Both the position numbers and the translations under genes were made by a program. Below, piece by piece: positions 50,616 through 58,630 of a DNA stretch of 64,000 nucleotides. Location of the stretch: positions 62,001 through 126,000 of the forward strand of contig CAZIPC010000003.1 of the NCBI GenBank assembly GCA_964541155.1, written 5' to 3'. Source of the DNA: UBA4416 sp964541155. GTDB lineage: Bacteria; Bacteroidota; Bacteroidia; B-17B0; Aurantibacillaceae. Under the pieces are notes generated by a model. The model was not told the origin of the DNA, ran no database searches, and saw nothing but the letters and a program-made list of their open reading frames with translations. Each line of letters begins with the position of its first letter. The first letter of the stretch is position 1.

Positions 50616-53600
50616 ATGAATAAAATACTACTTTGTATAATAGCTATTGTTAGCTATTCTTTTAATTTATTTGCTCAAACACCTCCTCAAAGAACTTGCG
50701 GAACACTTCAGCATCACCAATATCTTCAACAAACACGCCCAAATTATACTAATGAGTTAAATCAGTATAATCAAATTATAGAGCAGTATTTATTAAATAA
50801 AGCTGCAAATGCAGCTGCTGGAAGAACAACAAATACAACATTAACACCCACAATTATTCCAGTAGTAGTTCATGTGGTATATGCTAATGCCACTCAAAGT
50901 ATCTCATTAGCACAGGCAATATCACAAGTACAAGTATTAAATGATGATTTTGCTAAGTTAAACAGCGATGCTATTAAAGTAACTCAGCCTACATTTTCAA
51001 CAGTAGCTTCTGGAGCAAATATTCGTTTTTGTTTAGCTCAAAGAGACCCAAATGGAAATCCTACAACTGGCGTTGATTATAAGTTAACAACCACTGCATC
51101 ATTTTCTACAAATGATAACGTTAAACACGCATCAACTGGAGGCGCTGATCCTTGGGATGTAACTAAATACGTGAATATATGGGTATGTAATTTAGGTTCA
51201 ACATTATTGGGTTATGGAGAGTTTCCTACAACTTCGATTAGTCAAACATGGGGATTGGTGTTACATTATAAATATACAGGGAGTGGTGGTTCTGCTATTG
51301 CACCATATAATTTAGGAAGAACAGGAACTCATGAGTTTGGTCATTGTTTTAATTTACTTCATATCTGGGGAGATGATGGAACGGCTTGTACAGGAACAGA
51401 TCAATGTTCTGATACTCCAAACCAAGCAGGGGAGCATTATGGATGTTTTACACAAGGGTCAATACAAACAGATGCTTGCTCTCCTTCAAGTCCAGGTACA
51501 ATGTGGATGAATTATATGGATTATACAGATGATGCGTGTATGTATATGTTTACTGCTCAACAAGTAGCCAGAATGGAAGCTGTTGTTAGTACAGCACCTT
51601 GGAATGTTTTGCAAACTTCATTAGGCTGTACACCTGTTTCATCCTTAGATGCAGGTATATTAAATATTATGAATCCTATAAGTAATACATCAAATTGTAA
51701 TAACAACATAACTCCAAAAATATCATTAAATAATTCGGGATCTAATACGTTAACATCAGCGATAATTAACTATAAGATGGACGCATTACCTACTCAAACG
51801 TTAAGTTGGTCTGGTTCATTAGCTTCAGGTACATCTACAGTTTTAACATTAAATACATATACTGGGTTATCAGTTGCAGCTCATACATTTTCAGTTTGGG
51901 TTTCATCTCCAAATGGAGGAGTTGATCAAAATGCTTCAAATAATAGTTTAGCAGCTACATTTACAGTAATAGCTGCCCCAGTAGGACAAACATTACCTTT
52001 TATGGAACGATTTGATGCAACCACTTTTCCACCTACAGGATGGGTTAAATCTTCTCAAAATGTGGTTAATGCAGCCACAACATGGTCTAGACTTGCAAAT
52101 GCCACAGGAATACCAGTTGTTCCAACAACAAGTGCTTGTGCTAAGATGGACAATTTTTCGAGTGCCACTGATATTACAGGACAAAAAGATATTTTACAAA
52201 CGCCTGCTTTAAATTTAACAGGCGCAAATAGTACGTTAAAACTAAAATTTGATGTTTCTCATAGAGTATATAATACCATAACTTCAGATTCTTTAAACGT
52301 TTATATCTCTACAGATTGTGGCTCAAGTTGGGTAAGATTATATACAAAAGGCGGAGCACAATTAGCTACAGTTGCAGGAGCTTTAACTTCGGCATACACT
52401 CCCACGACAAACGCACAATGGAGAAGAGATAGTGTTAGTTTATCTGCATATGTTGGGCAGCCTAGTGTTTATTTGAAATTTGAATCTAGAAGCGCTTGGG
52501 GTAATAATTTATATTTAGATAATGTAAACGTATTGTATACACCTTCTAATAATCCACCTGTTGCTAGTTTTTCGACTACCGCTAATAAGTGTGCTGGGTC
52601 ATCTTTTACATTATCAGATCAATCAACGAATAATCCAACAAGTTGGTTATGGTATTTTCCTGGAGCTTTAACTCCAACAACTACAGTTCAAAACCCAAGT
52701 GTAACTTATACAGCAAGTGGTGTGTATACGGTTACTTTAATTTCAGCAAATTCTTCAGGAACCAGTACACCTGTTTCTCAAACAATTACAATTAATCCTA
52801 ACCCAGCAGTTTCTGTAACAAATGCCACAGTGTGTTCTGGAAATTCTGCTAGTTTGATAGCAACAGGTGCTACAACTTATAGTTGGAATACAGGAGTTAC
52901 AACAGCATCTGTATCTGTAACGCCATTAACAACTACTGTATACACGGTTGTTGGAACTACAAATGGTTGTACTAATACTAAAACCCTCTCAGTAACTGTA
53001 AAAAACACACCAACTGTTGCAATAGCAAGTTCCACCATTTGTTCTGGAAATTTTGCTAGTTTAATAGCAACAGGTGCAACAACTTATATTTGGAATACAG
53101 GAGCTACAACGGCATCATTATCTGTTAATCCAACTGTAACTTCTGTTTATACAGTTACTGGAACTACTAATGGATGTAGTAATACAAAAACTCTTTCGGT
53201 TACTGTAAAAACTACACCAACAGTAAGTGCTACAAATACTGTAATTTGCTCAGGTAATTTTGCTAACTTAGTTGCAACAGGTGCTACAACTTATAGTTGG
53301 AGTACAGGAGCCTTATCGTCTTCTATATCTGTTAATCCTGCAACAACAACAGTTTACACGGTTACTGGTACAACTCTTGGCTGTATAGATACTAAAACTG
53401 TAAATGTATTAGTTAATCCAAAACCCGTAATATCAGCTTTATCTCCTACAATTTGTGTTGGAACAACTACAAATATTATAGTTAGTGGAGGATTAACCTA
53501 TAGTTGGAATACAGGAGCAACAACATCTTCTATAACTGTTACTCCAACGCTAAACACTACTTATACTTTAGTAGCAACAAACTCTGTAGGATGTAGTAAT

Positions 53601-54542
53601 ACAAAAACAATTAGCGTTATAGTTAATCCTTTACCTAATATATCAGTTAATTCTACTACAATATGCGCGGGTTCAACGGCTACACTTGTGGCTTCAGGTG
53701 CTAATTCATATTTATGGAATACAGGAGCGTCAGTTTCTACTATTACTGTTAATCCTACAACTACAACGAATTATACAGTTACTGGTACATCGGCATTAGG
53801 GTGTGTTAAATCAAAAATTGTAAATGTTGTTGTAGCTAATGCTCCTGCCATATCAGTTAATTCATCTACTATTTGTGCAGGCTCTTCTGCAACTTTAGTA
53901 GCTTCTGGAGTAACAAGTTATACATGGAGTTCAGGTTTAAATACCAGTTCTGTAACTGTAAATCCTACATCAACAACAGTTTATACAGTAAGTGGTAGTT
54001 TAAATGGGTGCACATCAGTAGCAACTAAAACAACTATTGTAACGGTTAATCCATTACCTAGTGTAACTTTAGGAAGTATTACAAATCAATTGTGTGTAAA
54101 TAGTAATTCAATTATTCTCTCAGGAAGCCCAGCAGGAGGTACTTATTCTGGTACTGGTGTTGTTGGAGCAAGTTTTAGTCCTGCTTTATCAGGTGCTGGA
54201 ACATTTACTTTATCGTATTTATACACGAATTCAAACGGATGCTCTGCTAGAGCAACTCAAACAGTTAATGTAAGTTTATGTACGGGTATTGTAGATTTTA
54301 ATGCAAATTCAATATTTGTATACCCTAATCCTACAAAAGATGTTGTATCTATAACTACAGACCCATTACTGGTAAATCATTTGTCTTTTGAAATATATAA
54401 TTCAATTGGACAACTTATAATATCTGAAAAAGTAAAACAATCAACAATAACTGTATCTCTTAACGATTATTCGAAAGGAATGTATACCGTTAGATTTTTT
54501 TACGAAAACAAACAACATGTTATAAAGTTAATTAAAGAGTAG
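50616..54542 (+). CDS. T9SS-exported M43 (pappalysin-like) metalloprotease with tandem repeats
   Basis: The 1308-residue product has a signal peptide ending NLFAQ (residue 21). An M43 zinc-protease domain spans ~65-330. It has the extended zinc motif HEFGHCFNLLH (H239, E240, H243, H249) and a Met-turn MWMNYMDYTDDACMYMF. Adhesion-like domains follow: a region at ~360-450, a MAM/jelly-roll-like section (~460-640), a PKD domain (~645-730) and six tandem ~70-residue repeats (~730-1148). Then come a GGTYSG module and a T9SS type A sorting domain (VYPNPTKDVVSI ... KGMYTVRF ... HVIKLIKE). I infer a surface or secreted protease. A terminator with an unusually long stem follows. Confidence 0.92.
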   Translation: MNKILLCIIAIVSYSFNLFAQTPPQRTCGTLQHHQYLQQTRPNYTNELNQYNQIIEQYLLNKAANAAAGRTTNTTLTPTIIPVVVHVVYANATQSISLAQAISQVQVLNDDFAKLNSDAIKVTQPTFSTVASGANIRFCLAQRDPNGNPTTGVDYKLTTTASFSTNDNVKHASTGGADPWDVTKYVNIWVCNLGSTLLGYGEFPTTSISQTWGLVLHYKYTGSGGSAIAPYNLGRTGTHEFGHCFNLLHIWGDDGTACTGTDQCSDTPNQAGEHYGCFTQGSIQTDACSPSSPGTMWMNYMDYTDDACMYMFTAQQVARMEAVVSTAPWNVLQTSLGCTPVSSLDAGILNIMNPISNTSNCNNNITPKISLNNSGSNTLTSAIINYKMDALPTQTLSWSGSLASGTSTVLTLNTYTGLSVAAHTFSVWVSSPNGGVDQNASNNSLAATFTVIAAPVGQTLPFMERFDATTFPPTGWVKSSQNVVNAATTWSRLANATGIPVVPTTSACAKMDNFSSATDITGQKDILQTPALNLTGANSTLKLKFDVSHRVYNTITSDSLNVYISTDCGSSWVRLYTKGGAQLATVAGALTSAYTPTTNAQWRRDSVSLSAYVGQPSVYLKFESRSAWGNNLYLDNVNVLYTPSNNPPVASFSTTANKCAGSSFTLSDQSTNNPTSWLWYFPGALTPTTTVQNPSVTYTASGVYTVTLISANSSGTSTPVSQTITINPNPAVSVTNATVCSGNSASLIATGATTYSWNTGVTTASVSVTPLTTTVYTVVGTTNGCTNTKTLSVTVKNTPTVAIASSTICSGNFASLIATGATTYIWNTGATTASLSVNPTVTSVYTVTGTTNGCSNTKTLSVTVKTTPTVSATNTVICSGNFANLVATGATTYSWSTGALSSSISVNPATTTVYTVTGTTLGCIDTKTVNVLVNPKPVISALSPTICVGTTTNIIVSGGLTYSWNTGATTSSITVTPTLNTTYTLVATNSVGCSNTKTISVIVNPLPNISVNSTTICAGSTATLVASGANSYLWNTGASVSTITVNPTTTTNYTVTGTSALGCVKSKIVNVVVANAPAISVNSSTICAGSSATLVASGVTSYTWSSGLNTSSVTVNPTSTTVYTVSGSLNGCTSVATKTTIVTVNPLPSVTLGSITNQLCVNSNSIILSGSPAGGTYSGTGVVGASFSPALSGAGTFTLSYLYTNSNGCSARATQTVNVSLCTGIVDFNANSIFVYPNPTKDVVSITTDPLLVNHLSFEIYNSIGQLIISEKVKQSTITVSLNDYSKGMYTVRFFYENKQHVIKLIKE
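52800..54060 (+). repeat. Six tandem ~210-bp coding repeats
   Basis: Six consecutive ~70-residue units share the consensus TxCxGxxAxLxATGAxTYxW, then NTGxxTxSxxVxP, YTVTGTxxGCxNTKTxxV. Units 1-3 are the most alike; units 4-6 drift. The pattern suggests Ig-like/cohesin-like stalk domains that arose by in-frame duplication, with copy number likely to vary among relatives. Confidence 0.85.
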
Positions 54543-54550
54543 TTAATGAT

Positions 54551-54599
54551 AATTCAAATAAAAAAAGGCTCCTATTAAGAGCCTTTTTTTATTTGAATT
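54551..54599. terminator. Terminator with a perfect 21-bp stem
   Basis: Bases 54551-54571 and 54579-54599 are exact inverted repeats around a 7-nt loop (CTATTAA), with GGCTC at the apex and A/T-rich flanks. It overlaps the last codon of the convergent glucosaminidase gene and could act in both directions. Confidence 0.9.
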
Positions 54600-55509
54600 A
54601 TTTTATCGAATGCTTTTTTTGTCTTAAATATAAAACATCTCCAATTTTTAATTTGTCGTTAGGAAGCAAATTATTTTTTTTACACAAGCTACTTAGTCTA
54701 ATACCATGTAATTGCGCAATAGATTTTAATGTTTCGTTTTTTTGAACAACATGAATTGGTTCTAATGCCTTTCTTCGTTTTTTTTCGATATATATTTTTT
54801 GACCATAATTTAATTTTTCTGATTTAGTTAAGTCATTAAATTCAAGTATGTCTTCTAATTCTATATTAAAGTCATGGGCTATTTTAAAAAACGAATCATT
54901 TTCTTTAGCAATTACAAATTTTATTCGATTGAATCTATAAACTTCTCTTATTGATAAGTCTGATTTAATGTCAGTTTGTGATGTTAAGTTTTGTATTGGA
55001 GTATTTTCAAATACAATTAAGTCTTGTAGATTATATTTTTCAATTAAGTCAATAAGTCTTTGTGGGTAGGTAGGATCTGTTGCATATCCAGCATTTTTTA
55101 ATCCATAACACCACCCCTTGTAGTCGTTAATTGGTAATTCAAATAATGGTGCGTAACGAGATCTTGAAAATAAAAATAAACTATGATCGCTGTATGAGTC
55201 TAGCACATCATTATATTTTCTAAAGCATTCATTAACGGAATCATCATCCATAATATAAGTTTCGCCTCCCCATTCTTTATGACATTTAATTCCAAAATGA
55301 TTATTTGCATTTCTAGCTAATGCACTATTTCCATTCCCACTTTCTAGCATGCCTTGTGCAAGAGTAATACAAGCTGGAACTTTATGTAAATACATCTCTT
55401 TTATAGCATCTTCTTTGTAAGTTGCTATATACTCTTCGGGGGTCATTTTTTTTTGAGCCCAATAATTTTGAGAGAAAATAAAAACAAGAAATACATAAAC
55501 ATGTTTCAT
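54598..55509 (-). CDS. Glucosaminidase-domain peptidoglycan hydrolase with LysM motifs
   Basis: I chose ATG 55509 (303 residues), which forms a TAATG overlap with the preceding gene's stop and begins a signal peptide MKHVYVFLVFIFSQNYWAQ. The upstream ATG at 55569 would add 20 charged residues before the signal. Residues ~22-165 are a FlgJ/Acm-type glucosaminidase domain (ITLAQGMLESGNGNSALA with the catalytic Glu, NHFGIKC, RKYNDVLDSYSDHSLFLFSR, GYATDPTYPQRLIDLIEKY). Two LysM-like units follow (~195-245 and ~252-297; IHVVQKNETLKSIAQLHGI). It cleaves cell-wall glycan in the periplasm. It is cotranscribed with the AlkD-like gene. Confidence 0.88.
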   Translation of the reverse strand: MKHVYVFLVFIFSQNYWAQKKMTPEEYIATYKEDAIKEMYLHKVPACITLAQGMLESGNGNSALARNANNHFGIKCHKEWGGETYIMDDDSVNECFRKYNDVLDSYSDHSLFLFSRSRYAPLFELPINDYKGWCYGLKNAGYATDPTYPQRLIDLIEKYNLQDLIVFENTPIQNLTSQTDIKSDLSIREVYRFNRIKFVIAKENDSFFKIAHDFNIELEDILEFNDLTKSEKLNYGQKIYIEKKRRKALEPIHVVQKNETLKSIAQLHGIRLSSLCKKNNLLPNDKLKIGDVLYLRQKKHSIK

Positions 55510-56261
55510 TATTTTTTTCGTTTTAGTTTTAATACATGTTTTTCTTGCATAGTCATTTTTTCTATACAAGTTGTGAACGCTATGGGACTAATATTGTATA
55601 TGTTTTTTGAAATAAAATTATAAGTTTGTTTTGGATAAACATTATAGCTTTCTCTAAGGGTCCATCCAACAGCTTTTTGAACAAAATATTCTTTGTCGTT
55701 AAATAGAGGAAATACAATTTCTTTTGCAAATTCAAAAGGGACATACTCTTTCTTTGTTTTAGCATAATAAAATAAAGAAATTAAAGATTGACGTCTTTCC
55801 CATAAATTATCAGAAGTATTCCATTTTCGAATAATTGAATACATCGTTTCACGTGTATTTTTGTCTTCTATTAATTTCGTTAAATATTTAGATAAATTAT
55901 CTGAATGTGACCAATTATCAATATAATTTACCCAATTTGGTAATGTGTTTAACAATGTGTTTAAAGAAATATGTTTATGATGTTTATTTAAAAAAATAAA
56001 GGCTTGATTTTTAACTTCAAAAATTTTACTATGTCTATATATAGTGTCAAAAATCAAAAAAATGTTTTCTGTTTCATTATGAAAAAAACTAAATCCTTTT
56101 TTTTGAATTTCAACTTGAGAATTACTGCTTATACCTAAAACATTTAAATTTGTGCCAATATATTTTTTTAATTTTTCTGATTTTTCATTATTAGCTTTTA
56201 AATTTAGGTTTTTAAACTTTTCTTCTACTTCTTTTAAATGCTTATTAGATGTTGGTTTCAT
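55509..56261 (-). CDS. AlkD-like DNA alkylation repair protein
   Basis: ATG 56261 (MKPTSNKHLKEVEEKF) gives 250 residues; an in-frame ATG at 56282 adds seven. The protein is all-helical HEAT-like with the DNA alkylation repair family blocks: NWVNYIDNWSHSDNLSKYL, NLWERRQSLISLFYYA, and FVQKAVGWTLRESYNVYP near the end. Trp and Asp residues resembling the AlkD base-sensing pocket are present, but I cannot align them exactly. AlkD-type enzymes remove N3/N7-alkylpurines. The final residues are basic (KLKRKK). It shares an A with the next gene's start (TAATG). Confidence 0.8.
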   Translation of the reverse strand: MKPTSNKHLKEVEEKFKNLNLKANNEKSEKLKKYIGTNLNVLGISSNSQVEIQKKGFSFFHNETENIFLIFDTIYRHSKIFEVKNQAFIFLNKHHKHISLNTLLNTLPNWVNYIDNWSHSDNLSKYLTKLIEDKNTRETMYSIIRKWNTSDNLWERRQSLISLFYYAKTKKEYVPFEFAKEIVFPLFNDKEYFVQKAVGWTLRESYNVYPKQTYNFISKNIYNISPIAFTTCIEKMTMQEKHVLKLKRKK

Positions 56262-56438
56262 TTTAAATAAAATTATATACAATAATTCTCTTTAAATTAA
56301 TTTTTTTGAAACTCTTTCCACAGTATTATGTTTAATACCCAGTTTATTGAAGATTTTTTAGGTATTAATTATAATTTGTTGTTTATCTGTTGTAATAGTT
56401 TTTTGTACTTTTAAACTCTAAATTAAATACATAAATAA

Positions 56439-57185
56439 ATGAACCCTATTTTAGGAATTATTCCAGCACGCTATGCTTCTAGTCGATTTCCAGGAAAACC
56501 GTTAATTGATATTCTTGGGAAAAGTATGATTCAACGTGTATATGAGCAAGCTTCAAAATCTGCGTTATTAACCGATGTTGTTGTAGCAACAGATGACGAA
56601 AGAATATACCATCATGTAGAGTCTTTTGGTGGTAAAGTTGTTTATACAAAAGAAAATCATCCGAGCGGAACAGATAGATGCTTTGAAGCTTTCCAAAAAA
56701 TGGAAGACGATTATGAGTATGTTATAAATATTCAAGGTGACGAACCTTTTATTGATCCTTCTCAAATTGATTTACTTTGCGAAGTATGTACAGGAACAAC
56801 AGAACTTGCAACTTTAATGATTCCTGTTGATTCTCATGAAGTTTTATTTGATATGGGAGAAGTGAAAATTACCTTAAATTCAAATATGGAAGCTTTGTAT
56901 TTTAGTAGAATGGTAATTCCATTTATTAAAGGAAAGCCTCAAGAAGAATGGCATAAATATCATAATTATTATAGGCATGTTGGTATGTATGCATACAGAG
57001 TAGATGTATTAGAGAAGGTTACTAAATTAAATCCTTCTTCCTTAGAAATTGCAGAATCATTAGAGCAATTACGTTGGCTTGAAAATGGATTTAAAGTAAA
57101 ATGCGCTATCACAAACTTTGACAGTCATTGTATAGATACCCCTGAAGATATAGAAAAGGTAATACGTTTAATGAATATTAAATAA
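56439..57185 (+). CDS. kdsB: 3-deoxy-manno-octulosonate cytidylyltransferase
   Basis: The 248-residue product matches KdsB throughout. It has GIIPARYASSRFPGKPLIDI at the N-terminus (nucleotide binding), VVVATDDERIYHHV, HPSGTDRCFEA, INIQGDEPFIDPSQI, and ALYFSRMVIPF, RHVGMYAYRVDVL and SLEIAESLEQLRWLENG. It activates KDO with CTP for lipopolysaccharide inner-core synthesis, implying an LPS-type outer membrane. A TACTTTTA -7-like box is at 56406. The shikimate kinase gene overlaps its stop by 1 bp (TAATG). Confidence 0.97.
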   Translation: MNPILGIIPARYASSRFPGKPLIDILGKSMIQRVYEQASKSALLTDVVVATDDERIYHHVESFGGKVVYTKENHPSGTDRCFEAFQKMEDDYEYVINIQGDEPFIDPSQIDLLCEVCTGTTELATLMIPVDSHEVLFDMGEVKITLNSNMEALYFSRMVIPFIKGKPQEEWHKYHNYYRHVGMYAYRVDVLEKVTKLNPSSLEIAESLEQLRWLENGFKVKCAITNFDSHCIDTPEDIEKVIRLMNIK

Positions 57186-57709
57186 TGGAAGAAAAAAAAA
57201 TAATTTTTATAAGTGGATTTATGGGTTGTGGTAAAACAACTCAAGGTAAAAAATTAGCTAAAGAAATGGGTTATTTTTTTATTGATTTAGATGACTATAT
57301 TTCCAGTAAATACGAAAATACGATAACAGATTTATTTAAAGAAGTAGGAGAGGATGAATTTAGAAACATTGAAACAGAAGCACTGCAAGAATGCATTAGA
57401 GACAATTTCAAAGCTTTAATAGCAACAGGAGGAGGCACGCCATGTTTTAATAATAATATGGATTTAATGATAGCTAATGGTAAAGTAGTTTATCTAAAAA
57501 TGACTGCAGAAGAACTTTATAACAGGCTGTTTAATGCTAAAAATGAAAGACCTTTAATAAAAGATAAAGCAAATGAAGAAATGCTTTTGTATATTGAAAA
57601 TTTATTAAAAATACGAGAAGTATATTATAACAAAGCTCATGTAATAACCAGCGGAGTAACAGTAGATATTATTGATTTAAAAAATCAACTTTTAAATAGT
57701 AAAGCCTAA
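57185..57709 (+). CDS. aroK: Shikimate kinase
   Basis: The 174-residue product has the P-loop GFMGCGKTT (11-19), the shikimate-binding DLDDYI (Asp pair near 32-34), an FRNIETEAL block, GGGTPCF near 82-88 and the lid NERPLIKD. Length and motif order are those of AroK. It phosphorylates shikimate in aromatic amino-acid biosynthesis. It starts in a TAATG overlap with kdsB. The next gene starts 3 bp after its stop. Confidence 0.92.
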   Translation: MEEKKIIFISGFMGCGKTTQGKKLAKEMGYFFIDLDDYISSKYENTITDLFKEVGEDEFRNIETEALQECIRDNFKALIATGGGTPCFNNNMDLMIANGKVVYLKMTAEELYNRLFNAKNERPLIKDKANEEMLLYIENLLKIREVYYNKAHVITSGVTVDIIDLKNQLLNSKA

Positions 57710-57712
57710 TTT

Positions 57713-58630
57713 ATGAAAAGAATAAAATTCATTTTCATATTTGTTATTGGATTTTATTCTTCGTTTTTTTCTCAATTAGTTATTTCTCAAGATTATGGAT
57801 TTAATGTTGGCTTGATTAGTTCATTTGGAACTCATTTTCAACGATTTGGCGTTGTTGTTCAGGGGTATGCTTTGAGAGATTTTACTCAAATTAATGCTTC
57901 TTTAAGAATCTACAATAATTTTAAAAACATAGGACCTAAAATAGAACATGCAGAGGCAGTAGGATCAATAGGTTTTTGCGTAGGTTATGGAAAAAAAAAC
58001 AATGAACAAAATACAGTTATAAGTTGTATTAGTAATCAAACAAAGTATAAAAATTCAATTGCTTATTCTTATAATTTATATTTTAATAAAATTAAAACAA
58101 CTCAAGTTACGGGAATTATATCACTTCAATTTAATCGGGTTTCTGTTATTACAGAAAATGATTTATTAGCAAAACCTACTTTAGATAGGTTTAGAACTGG
58201 AGCGTTTTTATTTCAATATCAATATAAAAATTTTCAATACGCAATTAATTGTACCATGTGGACTGGCCAAATGGGTTCAGGCGTGAGAAACGATACATTG
58301 TTTCCAGGGGTAGGATATTTAAATGATAATGGAGGACTTTATTCAAATCTATCACATGGCTTATTAAGTGCTCAAATTAAATGTGGCAATGAGTTTGGAC
58401 AATATTTACAATCTAATTTTGGTATTGATGATGAGAGAGTAAGAAATGCTGTGCAAAATAAAATGATTCATGACATGCCTTTTATTCCAAATAAGTGGAA
58501 TAAATCTAAAAATTTACACATACCAATGATTGATACCGAGGGCAGTCAGTACTTATATAGAAAAGGACAAAAAATCCAAAAAACAAAAGTGTATTTTAAT
58601 CAACATCTTTCTCCGAATATCTTTTACTAG
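57713..58630 (+). CDS. Exported protein resembling the polymorphic toxin type 23 (Ntox23) family
   Basis: The 305-residue product has a signal peptide ending SSFFSQ (~residue 21). The rest is beta-rich and looks like an outer-membrane or secreted barrel: GFNVGLISSFGTHFQRFGVV, KNSIAYSYNLYFNKIKTTQ and TLDRFRTGAFLFQYQYK. The last third has a distinctive block: ERVRNAVQNKMIHDMPFIPN, then KWNKSKNLHIPMID and SQYLYRKGQKIQKTKVY. I recall this combination from Bacteroidota proteins annotated as toxin type 23, but a toxin role is unproven. It starts 3 bp after aroK with no obvious immunity gene. Its TAG stop overlaps the convergent GH3 stop in a shared CTAG. Confidence 0.6.
   Translation: MKRIKFIFIFVIGFYSSFFSQLVISQDYGFNVGLISSFGTHFQRFGVVVQGYALRDFTQINASLRIYNNFKNIGPKIEHAEAVGSIGFCVGYGKKNNEQNTVISCISNQTKYKNSIAYSYNLYFNKIKTTQVTGIISLQFNRVSVITENDLLAKPTLDRFRTGAFLFQYQYKNFQYAINCTMWTGQMGSGVRNDTLFPGVGYLNDNGGLYSNLSHGLLSAQIKCGNEFGQYLQSNFGIDDERVRNAVQNKMIHDMPFIPNKWNKSKNLHIPMIDTEGSQYLYRKGQKIQKTKVYFNQHLSPNIFY

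Noticed and set aside
52800..54060. CRISPR-like array suspicion for the ~210-bp repeats
   Set aside because: Repeats are in-frame coding units of a large secreted protein, imperfect, and lack short unique spacers.
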